A stretch of 64,000 bases of DNA, taken from the NCBI RefSeq assembly GCF_018861315.1, contig NZ_JAHLDL010000009.1, positions 1-64,000 on the forward strand, read 5' to 3'. This DNA is from Clostridium bowmanii. Lineage in GTDB: Bacteria > Bacillota > Clostridia > Clostridiales > Clostridiaceae. Shown in pieces: positions 40,705 through 49,181 of this stretch. Under the pieces are notes generated by a model, which searched no databases, was not told the origin of the DNA, and was given only the letters and a program-made list of their open reading frames with translations. The position numbers and the translations under genes were made by a program. The number at the start of each line of letters is the position of its first letter. The first letter of the stretch is position 1.

Positions 40705-43602
40705 TTATAGTGTTTTTAAATATTCGCTTAATTCTTCCCCTTTGGATTTTGTAAATTTACCCTTTTCCAATTTGAAATATTGTACCTGCGCACATTGCTC
40801 CCTTATTAGTTCTACTAAGGTGGAATGGCAGGTAAGCACAAATATCTGATGAGTCTTTGCCAGTTTTACTAAGGCCTTAACTGTGTTTTTGGTATGTGCT
40901 ATATCAAAGTTAACAAAAGAATCATCAAGTATCACAGGCAAACTTGGCATAATTTCTTTTATTCTACTTATACGCACTGCCAAGAATAATTGTTCCTTAG
41001 TGCCCCTACTTAATTGTTTAGAACTTTCCACAATGCTTTCATCTTGCAGCATCGTTTTAAAGTCTCCTTGCATTATATTCTCCATGGGCATAATATCTTT
41101 ATATTCCCCAGAGGTTATTTCACTTAAAATCTCACTGGCGTCTTTTAATAATTTATCCTTAGTATTCACTAAAAATCTTTCTCTAATTTTTTCTAAGAAT
41201 AAGGCTGCTGTATTATAAACAGCATATCTTTCCGCAAGGGGTCTTAACTGAGTTCTTGCTTCTTTAATACTTTTATCATACTCTAAAATCTTTTCATCGG
41301 AATTTAAGGCTCGCAATTCATCTTTAATGGTTTGTTTTTTATTCTTTAATGTTTCTATGTCCTCTACTAATGATTTAATTTCAGTATTCAAAAGTTCATA
41401 ATCATAATGAAGTTCATCCATACCCGGATGCTCTTTATATAAGTCTTCCAATATTTTTAATAGCTTTTCATCTTCATTCTCAATCTTTAAATTTTTATCC
41501 TCTACAAATTCAATTTTGTCATTATACAATATGTTTTTTATGCGCTGGCTTTTTACTCCTTGTAATAACTTATCTTTAATAATTTTTAAATCCTTCTGCA
41601 GATTTGTATATTTTATATACTTATCACCCTTACATATATAATTTTCTAAGGATATGATTACATTTTCATAGTGATTTTCCTGTGGACTATTTCCTTTTGA
41701 TTGACTTTCCTCTAAGAAGTAATATATTTCCTGCTGTAATATATTTAATTTTAAAAAGCTCTTCTCAGTCTTCTCTACCAGTATGGAGTGCTTATGTAAC
41801 TCCTCTACTTTTAACAGTATAGTGCTACAAATATTCCCAATATTATCTATATTTATTCCTTTAAAATCCAATCCATTAAAGCTTTTGGTATTAAAGTTAG
41901 TAAATTTATTAATCACCACAATAATTCTATTCACTGTTTCACTAAGGGCAACAAATTCACTGTTTAGTTTTTTCTCTAATAAATTATATCCAGATATTTC
42001 ATCCTTTAAAAAAGCAGCTGTCTTAAAACATTCTTTAATGTCTCCTTCTGAAACTCTCACATCAAGCTTTAGAATATCCCTATACTCATCCATTATGTTA
42101 TTCATTTCTATATGTTCTTCATCAAGAATTTTTAGTTCTCCGTAGGTTTTACTAAAACCCACTTCTATTTTATCAATTCCGTATTTAGTTTCTTCATTTC
42201 TTTTTAGTATTAGTTTACTATTAGAGTGATTTACAAACAAATATAGAGCTGTGCCTATTGCTCCTATTATTATTATTGAACAGCCTAGTAATTTATCTAT
42301 AAAAAACAATATAAGTCCTAAAATCATAAAAAACAGTGTTAAATAAAAATATTTTTTAGTATATGCTTCTGGATTATAGGGTCCAATTTGTTTTTCTAAA
42401 ATTTCCTTTTGAATTTTAAAATCTTCTATCTTTTTATTGCACTCCACTCTTTCCACTACTATTTTTCTAAATTTTTCAATATGACCATTTAAAATAGCCC
42501 CTTGAACCTCATCACAATTAATCTCTTGTACAAGGTCAAAGCTATTCCAGTTAATGTTTGCCTTTTTAATCTTATCCATTAAGGTTTGCATTTTTTCATA
42601 ATATTCATTTTTTATAATAAGTAGATTTCTACTTCTTTCTTTAATTCCTGATAACCCATTATAAAAATTATTAATTGGTATCTTATTTTCAAGTAGCAAC
42701 TCCTTAATACTGGCATCATCATAAATTTCTCTTTCAAATTCATTGTTGTCATTATTATATTGTTCTAGGTCTTTAATATATTGAGCTTTTAGGGCCTTAG
42801 CTTTTTCTATATTATATTCCTTTATATCCTCTATGCTAAAAGTGTAGCTTAGAAGATCGTTTTCCAATTTTATTTTACTCTCATTAAGCTGATAATTATG
42901 CTTTAACATATCTAATATAGTCATATTACCATTACTGTTTTGAAGCTGTTTCTCCTTTGAACTTATAACACCTAAAAGCTTAGATGCAATATTTTTCTTT
43001 TGCACAAAAGTATCTAATAGCAAAATCGATTTTTTCCTTCCCTCCACACCCTTTTTAATGTTTTCTGTATAAGGCTTAAACATTTTAGTAGATGGGTTTC
43101 CCCGAGTACCACCAATCATATTGGCTTTATCTCTTAATTCTTTAGCTACAGAGGGTATTTTTATAATATGCTTAAATCCTGCTCCTAGAAGCATGGACTG
43201 TAAATTACTATCTTCTTTATCCGAACTCTTATTAAGCTCATCAAGACTTATGGTAAATAATTCTCTGTAGGTTGTCTTATCTATAGTATATAAGTTTTTA
43301 TTTACCATATTGTCTTTGCAATTTTTATAAACTATCTCTGGATTACTAAATCCCTTTAACAATACATTTACTTCATTACCCTTCTCTAGTTCCAAATCAC
43401 ATCTGACATCATATTGGAATTTAGCTGGTGGTAAATTGTTATTTTGAGAAAACCCATAAGGTATATTTCTAAGTATTTGCATTAAGCTTGTTTTACCAGA
43501 CCTATTTGCTCCACCAACAACTATTATTCTTCCCTCTAAGTTTTCCAGCATTTCGCCTTGAAATACTCCAAAATCCCTAATATCCAGCTGTGTTATTTGC
43601 AA
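40705..43602 (-). CDS. YhaN/SbcC-like AAA ATPase with coiled coils and membrane hairpin
   Basis: This 965-residue SMC-like protein has an N-terminal Walker A (GGANRSGKTSL near residue 30), then long coiled-coil arms. They are interrupted near residue 420 by two hydrophobic helices (LTLFFMILGLILFFI and SIIIIGAIGTALYLFV). The C-terminal signature SRGTKEQLFLAVRI and Walker B PVILDDSFVNFD complete the ATPase head. This is the Bacillus YhaN layout. It probably pairs with the nuclease encoded 11 bases upstream, as SbcC does with SbcD. The membrane hairpin suggests action at the membrane. Confidence 0.85.
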   Translation of the reverse strand: MQITQLDIRDFGVFQGEMLENLEGRIIVVGGANRSGKTSLMQILRNIPYGFSQNNNLPPAKFQYDVRCDLELEKGNEVNVLLKGFSNPEIVYKNCKDNMVNKNLYTIDKTTYRELFTISLDELNKSSDKEDSNLQSMLLGAGFKHIIKIPSVAKELRDKANMIGGTRGNPSTKMFKPYTENIKKGVEGRKKSILLLDTFVQKKNIASKLLGVISSKEKQLQNSNGNMTILDMLKHNYQLNESKIKLENDLLSYTFSIEDIKEYNIEKAKALKAQYIKDLEQYNNDNNEFEREIYDDASIKELLLENKIPINNFYNGLSGIKERSRNLLIIKNEYYEKMQTLMDKIKKANINWNSFDLVQEINCDEVQGAILNGHIEKFRKIVVERVECNKKIEDFKIQKEILEKQIGPYNPEAYTKKYFYLTLFFMILGLILFFIDKLLGCSIIIIGAIGTALYLFVNHSNSKLILKRNEETKYGIDKIEVGFSKTYGELKILDEEHIEMNNIMDEYRDILKLDVRVSEGDIKECFKTAAFLKDEISGYNLLEKKLNSEFVALSETVNRIIVVINKFTNFNTKSFNGLDFKGINIDNIGNICSTILLKVEELHKHSILVEKTEKSFLKLNILQQEIYYFLEESQSKGNSPQENHYENVIISLENYICKGDKYIKYTNLQKDLKIIKDKLLQGVKSQRIKNILYNDKIEFVEDKNLKIENEDEKLLKILEDLYKEHPGMDELHYDYELLNTEIKSLVEDIETLKNKKQTIKDELRALNSDEKILEYDKSIKEARTQLRPLAERYAVYNTAALFLEKIRERFLVNTKDKLLKDASEILSEITSGEYKDIMPMENIMQGDFKTMLQDESIVESSKQLSRGTKEQLFLAVRISRIKEIMPSLPVILDDSFVNFDIAHTKNTVKALVKLAKTHQIFVLTCHSTLVELIREQCAQVQYFKLEKGKFTKSKGEELSEYLKTL

Positions 43603-43613
43603 ATTCTCACCCC

Positions 43614-44960
43614 CTAAACTATTTCTAGTGCTTCTACTAATTTTTCAATAACTATCTGCCTAGCTTGCAGTATGATATCTTCTGTAATTTCTTCATCATA
43701 ATCAAATTTGTCTTCATCTATATTTTCCGTGTAAATTTGCTGCTTCCAAATAGAACCCCAGTTTTTTTGGAGTTGCACTTTACTTTCTCCCTCCAACCGA
43801 TATAAATTAATTACCTCCTCTAAATCACGGAAGATAGAGTTTTGTACTTTAAGGCTTTCAAAATCTCTCATGATAGATGTTGTCCTAAATATTATAGAAT
43901 CAACCCATATAAAATACTTTTCTGAGGAAAGTTCTTCATTTATATCATCTATGAATTGTTTATAATCATCTTCCCTCATGTGAGTTATTTTATCCTGTAA
44001 CTCTGTCCTTCCTTTTATTATTAATTGCACAATATGGCCTTTAAATACATGGGACAAATCATCCATTGAATTCACAAAGCCAATAGAAATTTCAGGTGTA
44101 TTGTATATAAGCTCCCTTGTTTTTTCTAGAATTACCACCATTAAATCACTAAAATTTTCTGTCTTATTGTCTTCATTTATTTCTATTTCTAACCTCTTAT
44201 ATATGATAGTTGATATAGGCAAGATTTCCATACTGACAATTTCTTTCTTGCGTACCTCAACTAAGAAAATTCCGCCTTGTCCCAGTTCTCCCATATCTCG
44301 CCCTTGAGGAATTCCTGGAAAAGCTACAATAGGTTTTGCACCACTTAAAATATTGGTTCTATGAATATGTCCCAGTGCCCAATAATCTATATTAGGTACC
44401 TTTATAAGCCCATCCAAGGTACAAGGAATATAATTTTTATTATCCCCCTCCATTGCAGTATGTAGCATGCCAATATTAAAAACATCATTATCCAATAAAT
44501 AATTCTCATAAATTTTTTCTCTTTCTTTTCTACTCTTATAAGATTTTCCAATAATTCTCGCTATAAGTTCCCCTGCTTTGTATACCTGAAATGTTTCTAC
44601 ATTATCAGAACTTAATATATGAACATTACGTGGCATGTCAAACAATTCACGTTTTTCATCTGTAGCATCATGATTACCATAAATAACATATACACTTATA
44701 TTTCTTTCATTTAGTGTTAAACATTGATTAACAAAAAATCTATTTCCTTTTACAGACCTTAAATAGCTATCATATACGTCTCCACAAATCAAAACAAAAT
44801 CCACTTTATATAAAACAGCAACTTTACATACTCTCTCAAAAGCATTATAAACAGCATCTTTACACAAGTCTTGTATTTCTTCCCTGGGCTGCCCATTTAT
44901 ATTAAGAAAGGACCCCAAATGCAAGTCTGCAGTATGAATAAATCGAAATGTTCCGCTCAT
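43614..44960 (-). CDS. YhaO/SbcD-like metallophosphoesterase (DNA exonuclease family)
   Basis: This 448-residue protein has the calcineurin-like phosphoesterase motifs HTADLHLGS (D and H ligands), LICGDVYD, VIYGNHD and LGHIH in the order of Mre11/SbcD. It would cut or resect DNA ends together with the YhaN-like ATPase encoded directly downstream. I chose ATG 44960 because GGTGGTGGAAA precedes it. The frame is also open to 45023 without a ribosome site. Confidence 0.87.
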   Translation of the reverse strand: MSGTFRFIHTADLHLGSFLNINGQPREEIQDLCKDAVYNAFERVCKVAVLYKVDFVLICGDVYDSYLRSVKGNRFFVNQCLTLNERNISVYVIYGNHDATDEKRELFDMPRNVHILSSDNVETFQVYKAGELIARIIGKSYKSRKEREKIYENYLLDNDVFNIGMLHTAMEGDNKNYIPCTLDGLIKVPNIDYWALGHIHRTNILSGAKPIVAFPGIPQGRDMGELGQGGIFLVEVRKKEIVSMEILPISTIIYKRLEIEINEDNKTENFSDLMVVILEKTRELIYNTPEISIGFVNSMDDLSHVFKGHIVQLIIKGRTELQDKITHMREDDYKQFIDDINEELSSEKYFIWVDSIIFRTTSIMRDFESLKVQNSIFRDLEEVINLYRLEGESKVQLQKNWGSIWKQQIYTENIDEDKFDYDEEITEDIILQARQIVIEKLVEALEIV

Positions 44961-45092
44961 TACTTTTCCACCACCTAATTTATTTGCGATGCTAATATAT
45001 ATATATTTTACCATAAAAAACAAAAATATATATCACCCAACTTATTCGAAAGTTCATAATTTTTTAATATTAATTTTATATATCACACATCG

Positions 45093-45114
45093 TGAAAACG
45101 TTTTACGTTATAAT
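45093..45114 (+). promoter_or_regulatory. cre-like (CcpA) site and -10 box before the threonine aldolase gene
   Basis: TGAAAACGTTTTAC (45093-45106) contains a 10-bp perfect palindrome and fits most positions of the catabolite-responsive element. It lies directly upstream of TATAAT (45109-45114), where a bound repressor would block the polymerase. The -35 box is weak. Confidence 0.45.
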
Positions 45115-45120
45115 AGTATT

Positions 45121-45166
<46 letters not shown>

Positions 45167-45226
45167 GGGAATAACAATTAAAAATTATTATATCCTCTAG
45201 TGAATTGTTAGGGAGGTAAATATAAA

Positions 45227-46264
45227 ATGAAATTTATAGATTTAAGAAGCGATACAGTAACGGAGCCTACCCAAAATATGAGACAAGCTATGTTTACAGC
45301 AGAGGTTGGAGATGATGTTTATGGTGATGATCCAACAGTAAAAATATTAGAAAAATATGCTGCCAAACTTGCATGCAAACAAGCCGCACTATTTGTACCA
45401 AGTGGTACTTTTGGAAATCAACTAGCTATTTTTACCCATTGTACTAGAGGTAATGAAGTTATTCTTGGTGATGATTGCCACATAGTAATCCATGAAGTTG
45501 GTGCCTCATCAATAATTGCTGGAGTTCAGCTTAGAACTTTAATTAGCAATAAAGGAGAGCTCGACCCTACCCAAATCGGATCTAGAATTAGAAAAGAAAA
45601 TGAGGATATCCATTATCCTAGTACAGGTCTTATCTGTGTAGAAAATGCACATTCTTGTGGAAGAGTGATACCACTAAGTACAATGGAAAAAATTTACACA
45701 TTAGCAAAGAACCATGATGTACCAGTTCACTTAGATGGAGCAAGGCTTTTTAATGCAGCTGCCTACTTAGATGTGGATGCCAGTGAAATCACTAAATATT
45801 GTGACTCTGTCATGTTTTGTCTATCTAAAGGTCTTTGTGCACCTATTGGTTCAATGCTTGCTGGAGATAGAAAATTTATTGATAAAGCAAGGAAGAAAAG
45901 GAAGGTTTTAGGTGGAGGTTTAAGACAGGTGGGTATTTTAGCTGCAGCAGGACTTGTAGCCTTGCGTGAAATGATTCCTCAACTAAAAGTAGATCACGAA
46001 AATGCTATATTACTTGGAGAAGAATTGACAAAGATACCAGGCATAGTAGTAAATAAAGAAGATACACATATTAATATGGTATTCTTTAATATGCATGGCA
46101 CTGGCTTAAATAGCGATAAATTAGTAGAGAAATTCTATGCTAAAGGAATCAAAATTAATGGTGAAGAGGATGGATTAATGCGCTTTGTTACTCACAATTG
46201 GGTTTCAAAAGAAGATATTAAGTTTGTTGTAGACTCTATAAAAGAGATTCTTTTAATCAATTAA
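45227..46264 (+). CDS. ltaE: Low-specificity L-threonine aldolase
   Basis: This 345-residue PLP enzyme cleaves threonine or allo-threonine into glycine and acetaldehyde. The N-terminal block DLRSDTVTEPTQNMRQAM and GDDVYGDDPTV are family signatures. The PLP-binding Lys is in CLSKGLCAPIGS near residue 203, after HLDGARLFNAA. GGGAGG precedes the ATG. It is monocistronic, behind a cre-like site and a microsatellite, and its end runs into the promoter of the first candidate large RNA. Confidence 0.94.
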   Translation: MKFIDLRSDTVTEPTQNMRQAMFTAEVGDDVYGDDPTVKILEKYAAKLACKQAALFVPSGTFGNQLAIFTHCTRGNEVILGDDCHIVIHEVGASSIIAGVQLRTLISNKGELDPTQIGSRIRKENEDIHYPSTGLICVENAHSCGRVIPLSTMEKIYTLAKNHDVPVHLDGARLFNAAAYLDVDASEITKYCDSVMFCLSKGLCAPIGSMLAGDRKFIDKARKKRKVLGGGLRQVGILAAAGLVALREMIPQLKVDHENAILLGEELTKIPGIVVNKEDTHINMVFFNMHGTGLNSDKLVEKFYAKGIKINGEEDGLMRFVTHNWVSKEDIKFVVDSIKEILLIN

Positions 46265-46293
46265 TTTACAATTTTTTCTTATATCATTATTAT
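46265..46293 (+). promoter_or_regulatory. Promoter of candidate RNA 1
   Basis: TTTACA (46265-46270), 17 bases, TATTAT (46288-46293). A second -10 match, TATAAT, lies at 46303-46308 without a good -35. Confidence 0.5.
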
Positions 46294-46314
46294 CTGTTTT
46301 AGTATAATAAATTA

Positions 46315-46782
46315 AAAAAAGCATACAATAATGTTAATAGATGATTCAAAGTGGTTGAGCCAAGAGTGCTCCTAGACTTAAAATAGTTTTAGAGTATTCG
46401 GCCAAAGGTGTATACGAGATCTACTAAGGTTTTTTATATGCCGGAGGGAAGATTATTATGGGTTCTTAACAGCTGTATATGTGCCCAACTGTATGTATAT
46501 GGTTCTCCCGGATGTGTAATAGTCGAGCTAAGATGATATAGGTTGCCGCAGGTTTTATTAATATATAACTAGGGGTTATTCTTGGTCGAGAGATTATTAT
46601 TAGCTCCCAAGGTGTTCTATATGGTCGAGTAAAGATATATATATGTGCTGTAATGCTCCATTGTTGTCGAAAGATTGCATATGGGTATGTAGGGATGTGT
46701 ATAGGTTGTAGCGTAGATTGCTTTGGGTTGTCAAATAAATTCCTAGGGTTAAGAGGCATATTTCAAATTTCTGCCTTTTAAA
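46315..46782 (+). ncRNA. Candidate large structured RNA, copy 1
   Basis: About 465 bases without a plausible reading frame on the plus strand. Blocks shared with copy 2, in the same order, are: GGTTGAGCCAAGAGTG (46353-46368), ATTCGGCCAAAGGTGTAT (46396-46413), GGAGGGAAGATT, GTCGAGCTAAGA, GCCGCAGG, GTCGA(A/G)AGATTAT, TCGAG(T/C)AAAGAT, TGTAATGCT, GTCGAAAGATT and TGTGTAGG/GTATGTAGG with GGATGTG(T/C)ATAGGTTGTAG. The spacers differ strongly. GA-rich purine motifs (GAG..AAAGAT) recur six or more times inside each copy, as in RNAs with many tertiary contacts. The 3' end is an AGGCA...TGCCTTTT terminator homologous to that of copy 2. Boundaries are approximate. I cannot place it in a known RNA class. 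Confidence 0.65.
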
Positions 46783-46800
46783 ATTAGACATATGGAAATA

Positions 46801-46840
46801 AATAACCAGTCAAAGATGCTAGCATCTTTGACTGGTTATT
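46801..46840. terminator. Perfect 40-bp palindrome, terminator between RNA 1 and gerM-like gene
   Basis: The 20 bases 46801-46820 are exactly complementary to 46821-46840, followed by TGTTTTG. On the minus strand an AAATA/TATTT edge suits termination of the gerM-like transcript. Confidence 0.65.
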
Positions 46841-46888
46841 TGTTTTGAGATTCTTATGTTTTAAATATGACATTATGTCCTATAAGTA

Positions 46889-47473
46889 TTATTTCTTTAA
46901 TATCTCTGTATTTTCACCCATAGGTTGACTAGTATCCAAATGACCTGCAATAGACTCAACTTTTTTTCCTTCAATTAAAAATTGAACCTTTGTTATTCCT
47001 AGATCCTTATATGAAACCAATGTATTTACAATTGAATATAAAGCCATTTGTTCTCCAGTAGATCCACTTATTTTTTCACTTACGTTACCTTTAAAATCAA
47101 CATAAGCTATATTTTCCTTAACCGCCACATCTAATATTACTACGCCTTCAGGTATTGTTGCAGTTAACTTTTCTGTGCCACTTGGACCTTTAACTAATTC
47201 CGCTACAATAGACTTTGCTGTAGGCTTCTCTAAATTTCTTTTCTCCCCTACTAAGTACATAGCTTGGTCGTCACTAAAATATAATACAACTTGACTACTT
47301 TTTATTTCTTCAGTTTTTACTTCTGTTGTTGGTTCTACTTTATTTGCTGCTACTGTTTCCTCTTTAACTACACTTTTTGAAGTCTCTTCTTTTTTTTCCT
47401 CGGCTTTTCCACAAGCAACCAATGAAACCATTAATACACTACATAATATTACTGAAAAAATTTTTTTCATCAT
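46889..47473 (-). CDS. GerM-domain lipoprotein
   Basis: This 194-residue exported lipoprotein has the signal LCSVLMVSLVAC with lipobox Cys at residue 21. A low-complexity Glu/Lys/Val/Thr linker (about residues 24-60) follows, then a GerM domain (VVLYFSDDQAMYLVGEKR ... VAELVKGPSG). GerM domains act in sporulation and spore germination. I chose ATG 47473 with AGGACGG upstream; GTG 47479 is possible. It lies in opposite orientation between the two candidate RNAs. Confidence 0.85.
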   Translation of the reverse strand: MMKKIFSVILCSVLMVSLVACGKAEEKKEETSKSVVKEETVAANKVEPTTEVKTEEIKSSQVVLYFSDDQAMYLVGEKRNLEKPTAKSIVAELVKGPSGTEKLTATIPEGVVILDVAVKENIAYVDFKGNVSEKISGSTGEQMALYSIVNTLVSYKDLGITKVQFLIEGKKVESIAGHLDTSQPMGENTEILKK

Positions 47474-47648
47474 TGTCACCGTCCTAATAAAATATTATAT
47501 TATAATTAATAAAATTCGAAGACAAATAATACATCTCTGATTTTATTATAAATAATATGTAAATTATATCATATTTTATTCCCTTATGTGGAAATGTTTA
47601 TTAAAATTTTTTTTTACATTTTATAATATGAAATTTTCAAAATTTTTA

Positions 47649-47676
47649 TTGATTTTTGAATAATTAAAAATATATT
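47649..47676 (+). promoter_or_regulatory. Promoter of candidate RNA 2
   Basis: TTGATT (47649-47654), 16 bases, TATATT (47671-47676). Confidence 0.5.
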
Positions 47677-47684
47677 AGGTAATA

Positions 47685-48182
47685 ATATTTACCAGAGGGT
47701 TTAGATTGGTTGAGCCAAGAGTGTTACGAGGTTATTTAAATAGCTTTTTAATATTCGGCCAAAGGTGTATCCTAGGTCGCAAGGCTTGGTATGTGCTGGA
47801 GGGAAGATTCTTATATGTCTTGAAAAGGTTGTATATTTGCATAACTGTGTATATATGAGCTTAATAGATGTGTATTGGTCGAGCTAAGACTAGATTATGT
47901 GCCGCAGGCTCCAGTTGTAGTGTATAACATTATGTTTGCGTTATACTTTAATAATTAAACTATACTGATAAGAGTTAGGGATTGTACATAGTCGAAAGAT
48001 TATTTATGTTCTCCAAGGTACGTCTTTTAATCGAGCAAAGATGTATGTATGTTGTGTAATGCTTATATATAGTCGAAAGATTATCCTTAGGTGTGTAGGG
48101 ATGTGCATAGGTTGTAGTGTAAACTGTTCTGAGCTTTCAATATATCCTAGGATGAGGCAGGTTTTAGCTAAACCTGCCTTTA
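47685..48182 (+). ncRNA. Candidate large structured RNA, copy 2
   Basis: About 500 bases, colinear with copy 1. Examples are TTGGTTGAGCCAAGAGTG at 47706-47723 and ATTCGGCCAAAGGTGTAT at 47753-47770, then GGAGGGAAGATT, GGTCGAGCTAAGA, GCCGCAGG, GTCGAAAGATTATT, CTCCAAGGT, TCGAGCAAAGATGTATGTATG, GTCGAAAGATTA and GGTGTGTAGGGATGTG. Relative to copy 1 it has an extra stretch near 47915-47975 holding a GTATAAC/GTTATAC hairpin, as expected for a variable-length peripheral helix. No plus-strand frame of useful length exists. It ends at a strong terminator. Confidence 0.65.
48155..48182 (+). terminator. Terminator of candidate RNA 2
   Basis: AGGCAGGTTT (48155-48164) / AAACCTGCCT (48170-48179), loop of five, then TT. 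Confidence 0.85.
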
Positions 48183-48231
48183 GCATTTATTTAGACAAAA
48201 CAAACCACTAGTGTTTATATACCATTTTGTA

Positions 48232-48978
48232 TCATACTAATTGATCAAATTGCACATACCATTTTGCATACTTGTTTCCATCCCCATCTCTATAAGTCCC
48301 CTTGTTATCATTTACCATAACTGTCGCTCTTTTGTTTACTCTATAAAGAAAACCACTATATTTTTTATTTCCCTTAATAAAACTCACCTCTTGTCCTATT
48401 GTTAATCCATACTTCTTTGATATTATCTCCTTTGTACTTGGCAAATGGTGATGTACCTCTGTATGAGCAAATATATTATTAACCATAATTTTAAACCTGA
48501 GCCTTTTACAGCTAGATTCACCATAAATATGAAACTCTATTAAATGACATAATTCATGCTCAAAAACTATTTGAAGTGCCTCTAAGGAATCCACTGTATT
48601 TATACCAGATACTATTTTATCTCTATCAATCAAATCATACTGAAAAAAGAATTTTATCCCTATCCTTATTTCATAAACTTCTATTACCGCCTCTGATGGT
48701 TTTGATTTTCTAGTATACATAGTTTTTCCTGCTGCGTTTGTCATTCTAGTTGATAATGAAAAAGTTAAGTTTCTCTTCAAATTTTCACTAAAATAATATT
48801 GGAAAAATTCTTCATCATATAACTTAAATAAAATCTCCAAATCCACTTTTGACATGCATTGTATCTTTCCCGTGTTCACATTTAAAGATTTAGTTATAAA
48901 TTTAGCTCTCACATTATTTCTTTTTCGAATTACTTCTTCCTCACTATATTTTAAATCTTTTATATTTCCCCTTATCAT
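48232..48978 (-). CDS. SprT-like zinc metallopeptidase domain protein
   Basis: This 248-residue protein has the motif HELCH (HExxH) in VFEHELCHLIEFHIYGE, with downstream His residues in AHTEVHHH. This fits the SprT/Spartan-like architecture, where HExxH plus a later His bind zinc. The C-terminal 60 residues (IGQEVSFIKGNKKYSGFLYRVNKRATVMV) look like a small beta-barrel. Eukaryotic relatives degrade DNA-protein crosslinks; the role here is unknown. ATG 48978 with AAGGA upstream is preferred over GTG 49005. Confidence 0.7.
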   Translation of the reverse strand: MIRGNIKDLKYSEEEVIRKRNNVRAKFITKSLNVNTGKIQCMSKVDLEILFKLYDEEFFQYYFSENLKRNLTFSLSTRMTNAAGKTMYTRKSKPSEAVIEVYEIRIGIKFFFQYDLIDRDKIVSGINTVDSLEALQIVFEHELCHLIEFHIYGESSCKRLRFKIMVNNIFAHTEVHHHLPSTKEIISKKYGLTIGQEVSFIKGNKKYSGFLYRVNKRATVMVNDNKGTYRDGDGNKYAKWYVQFDQLV

Positions 48979-49120
48979 TATCCATACTTCCTTATGCCTC
49001 GGCACTATTAAAAATAAATACTACTTATTTTAAAATCACCTTATTTTAACTAATAATTTCTAAATATAATATACCATTCTTATAAAATAATAACTACCCA
49101 TCCATTATAAATACACAGAT

Positions 49121-49152
49121 AAAAATCCCACATGTAAAATATGTGGAATTTT
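49121..49152 (-). terminator. Terminator of the VIT/vWA gene
   Basis: On the minus strand TTCCACAT / ATGTGGGA (one mismatch, seven-base loop) followed by TTTTTAT. Confidence 0.75.
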
Positions 49153-49181
49153 AAAACTCTCTCTAAGAATTTAAATAAATT

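Noticed and set aside
46466-46791. Minus-strand open frames inside candidate RNA 1, partly similar to one at 48004-48186
   Set aside because: The similarity follows the conserved blocks of the RNA regions, the frames lack ribosome sites, and promoters and terminators point to the plus strand.
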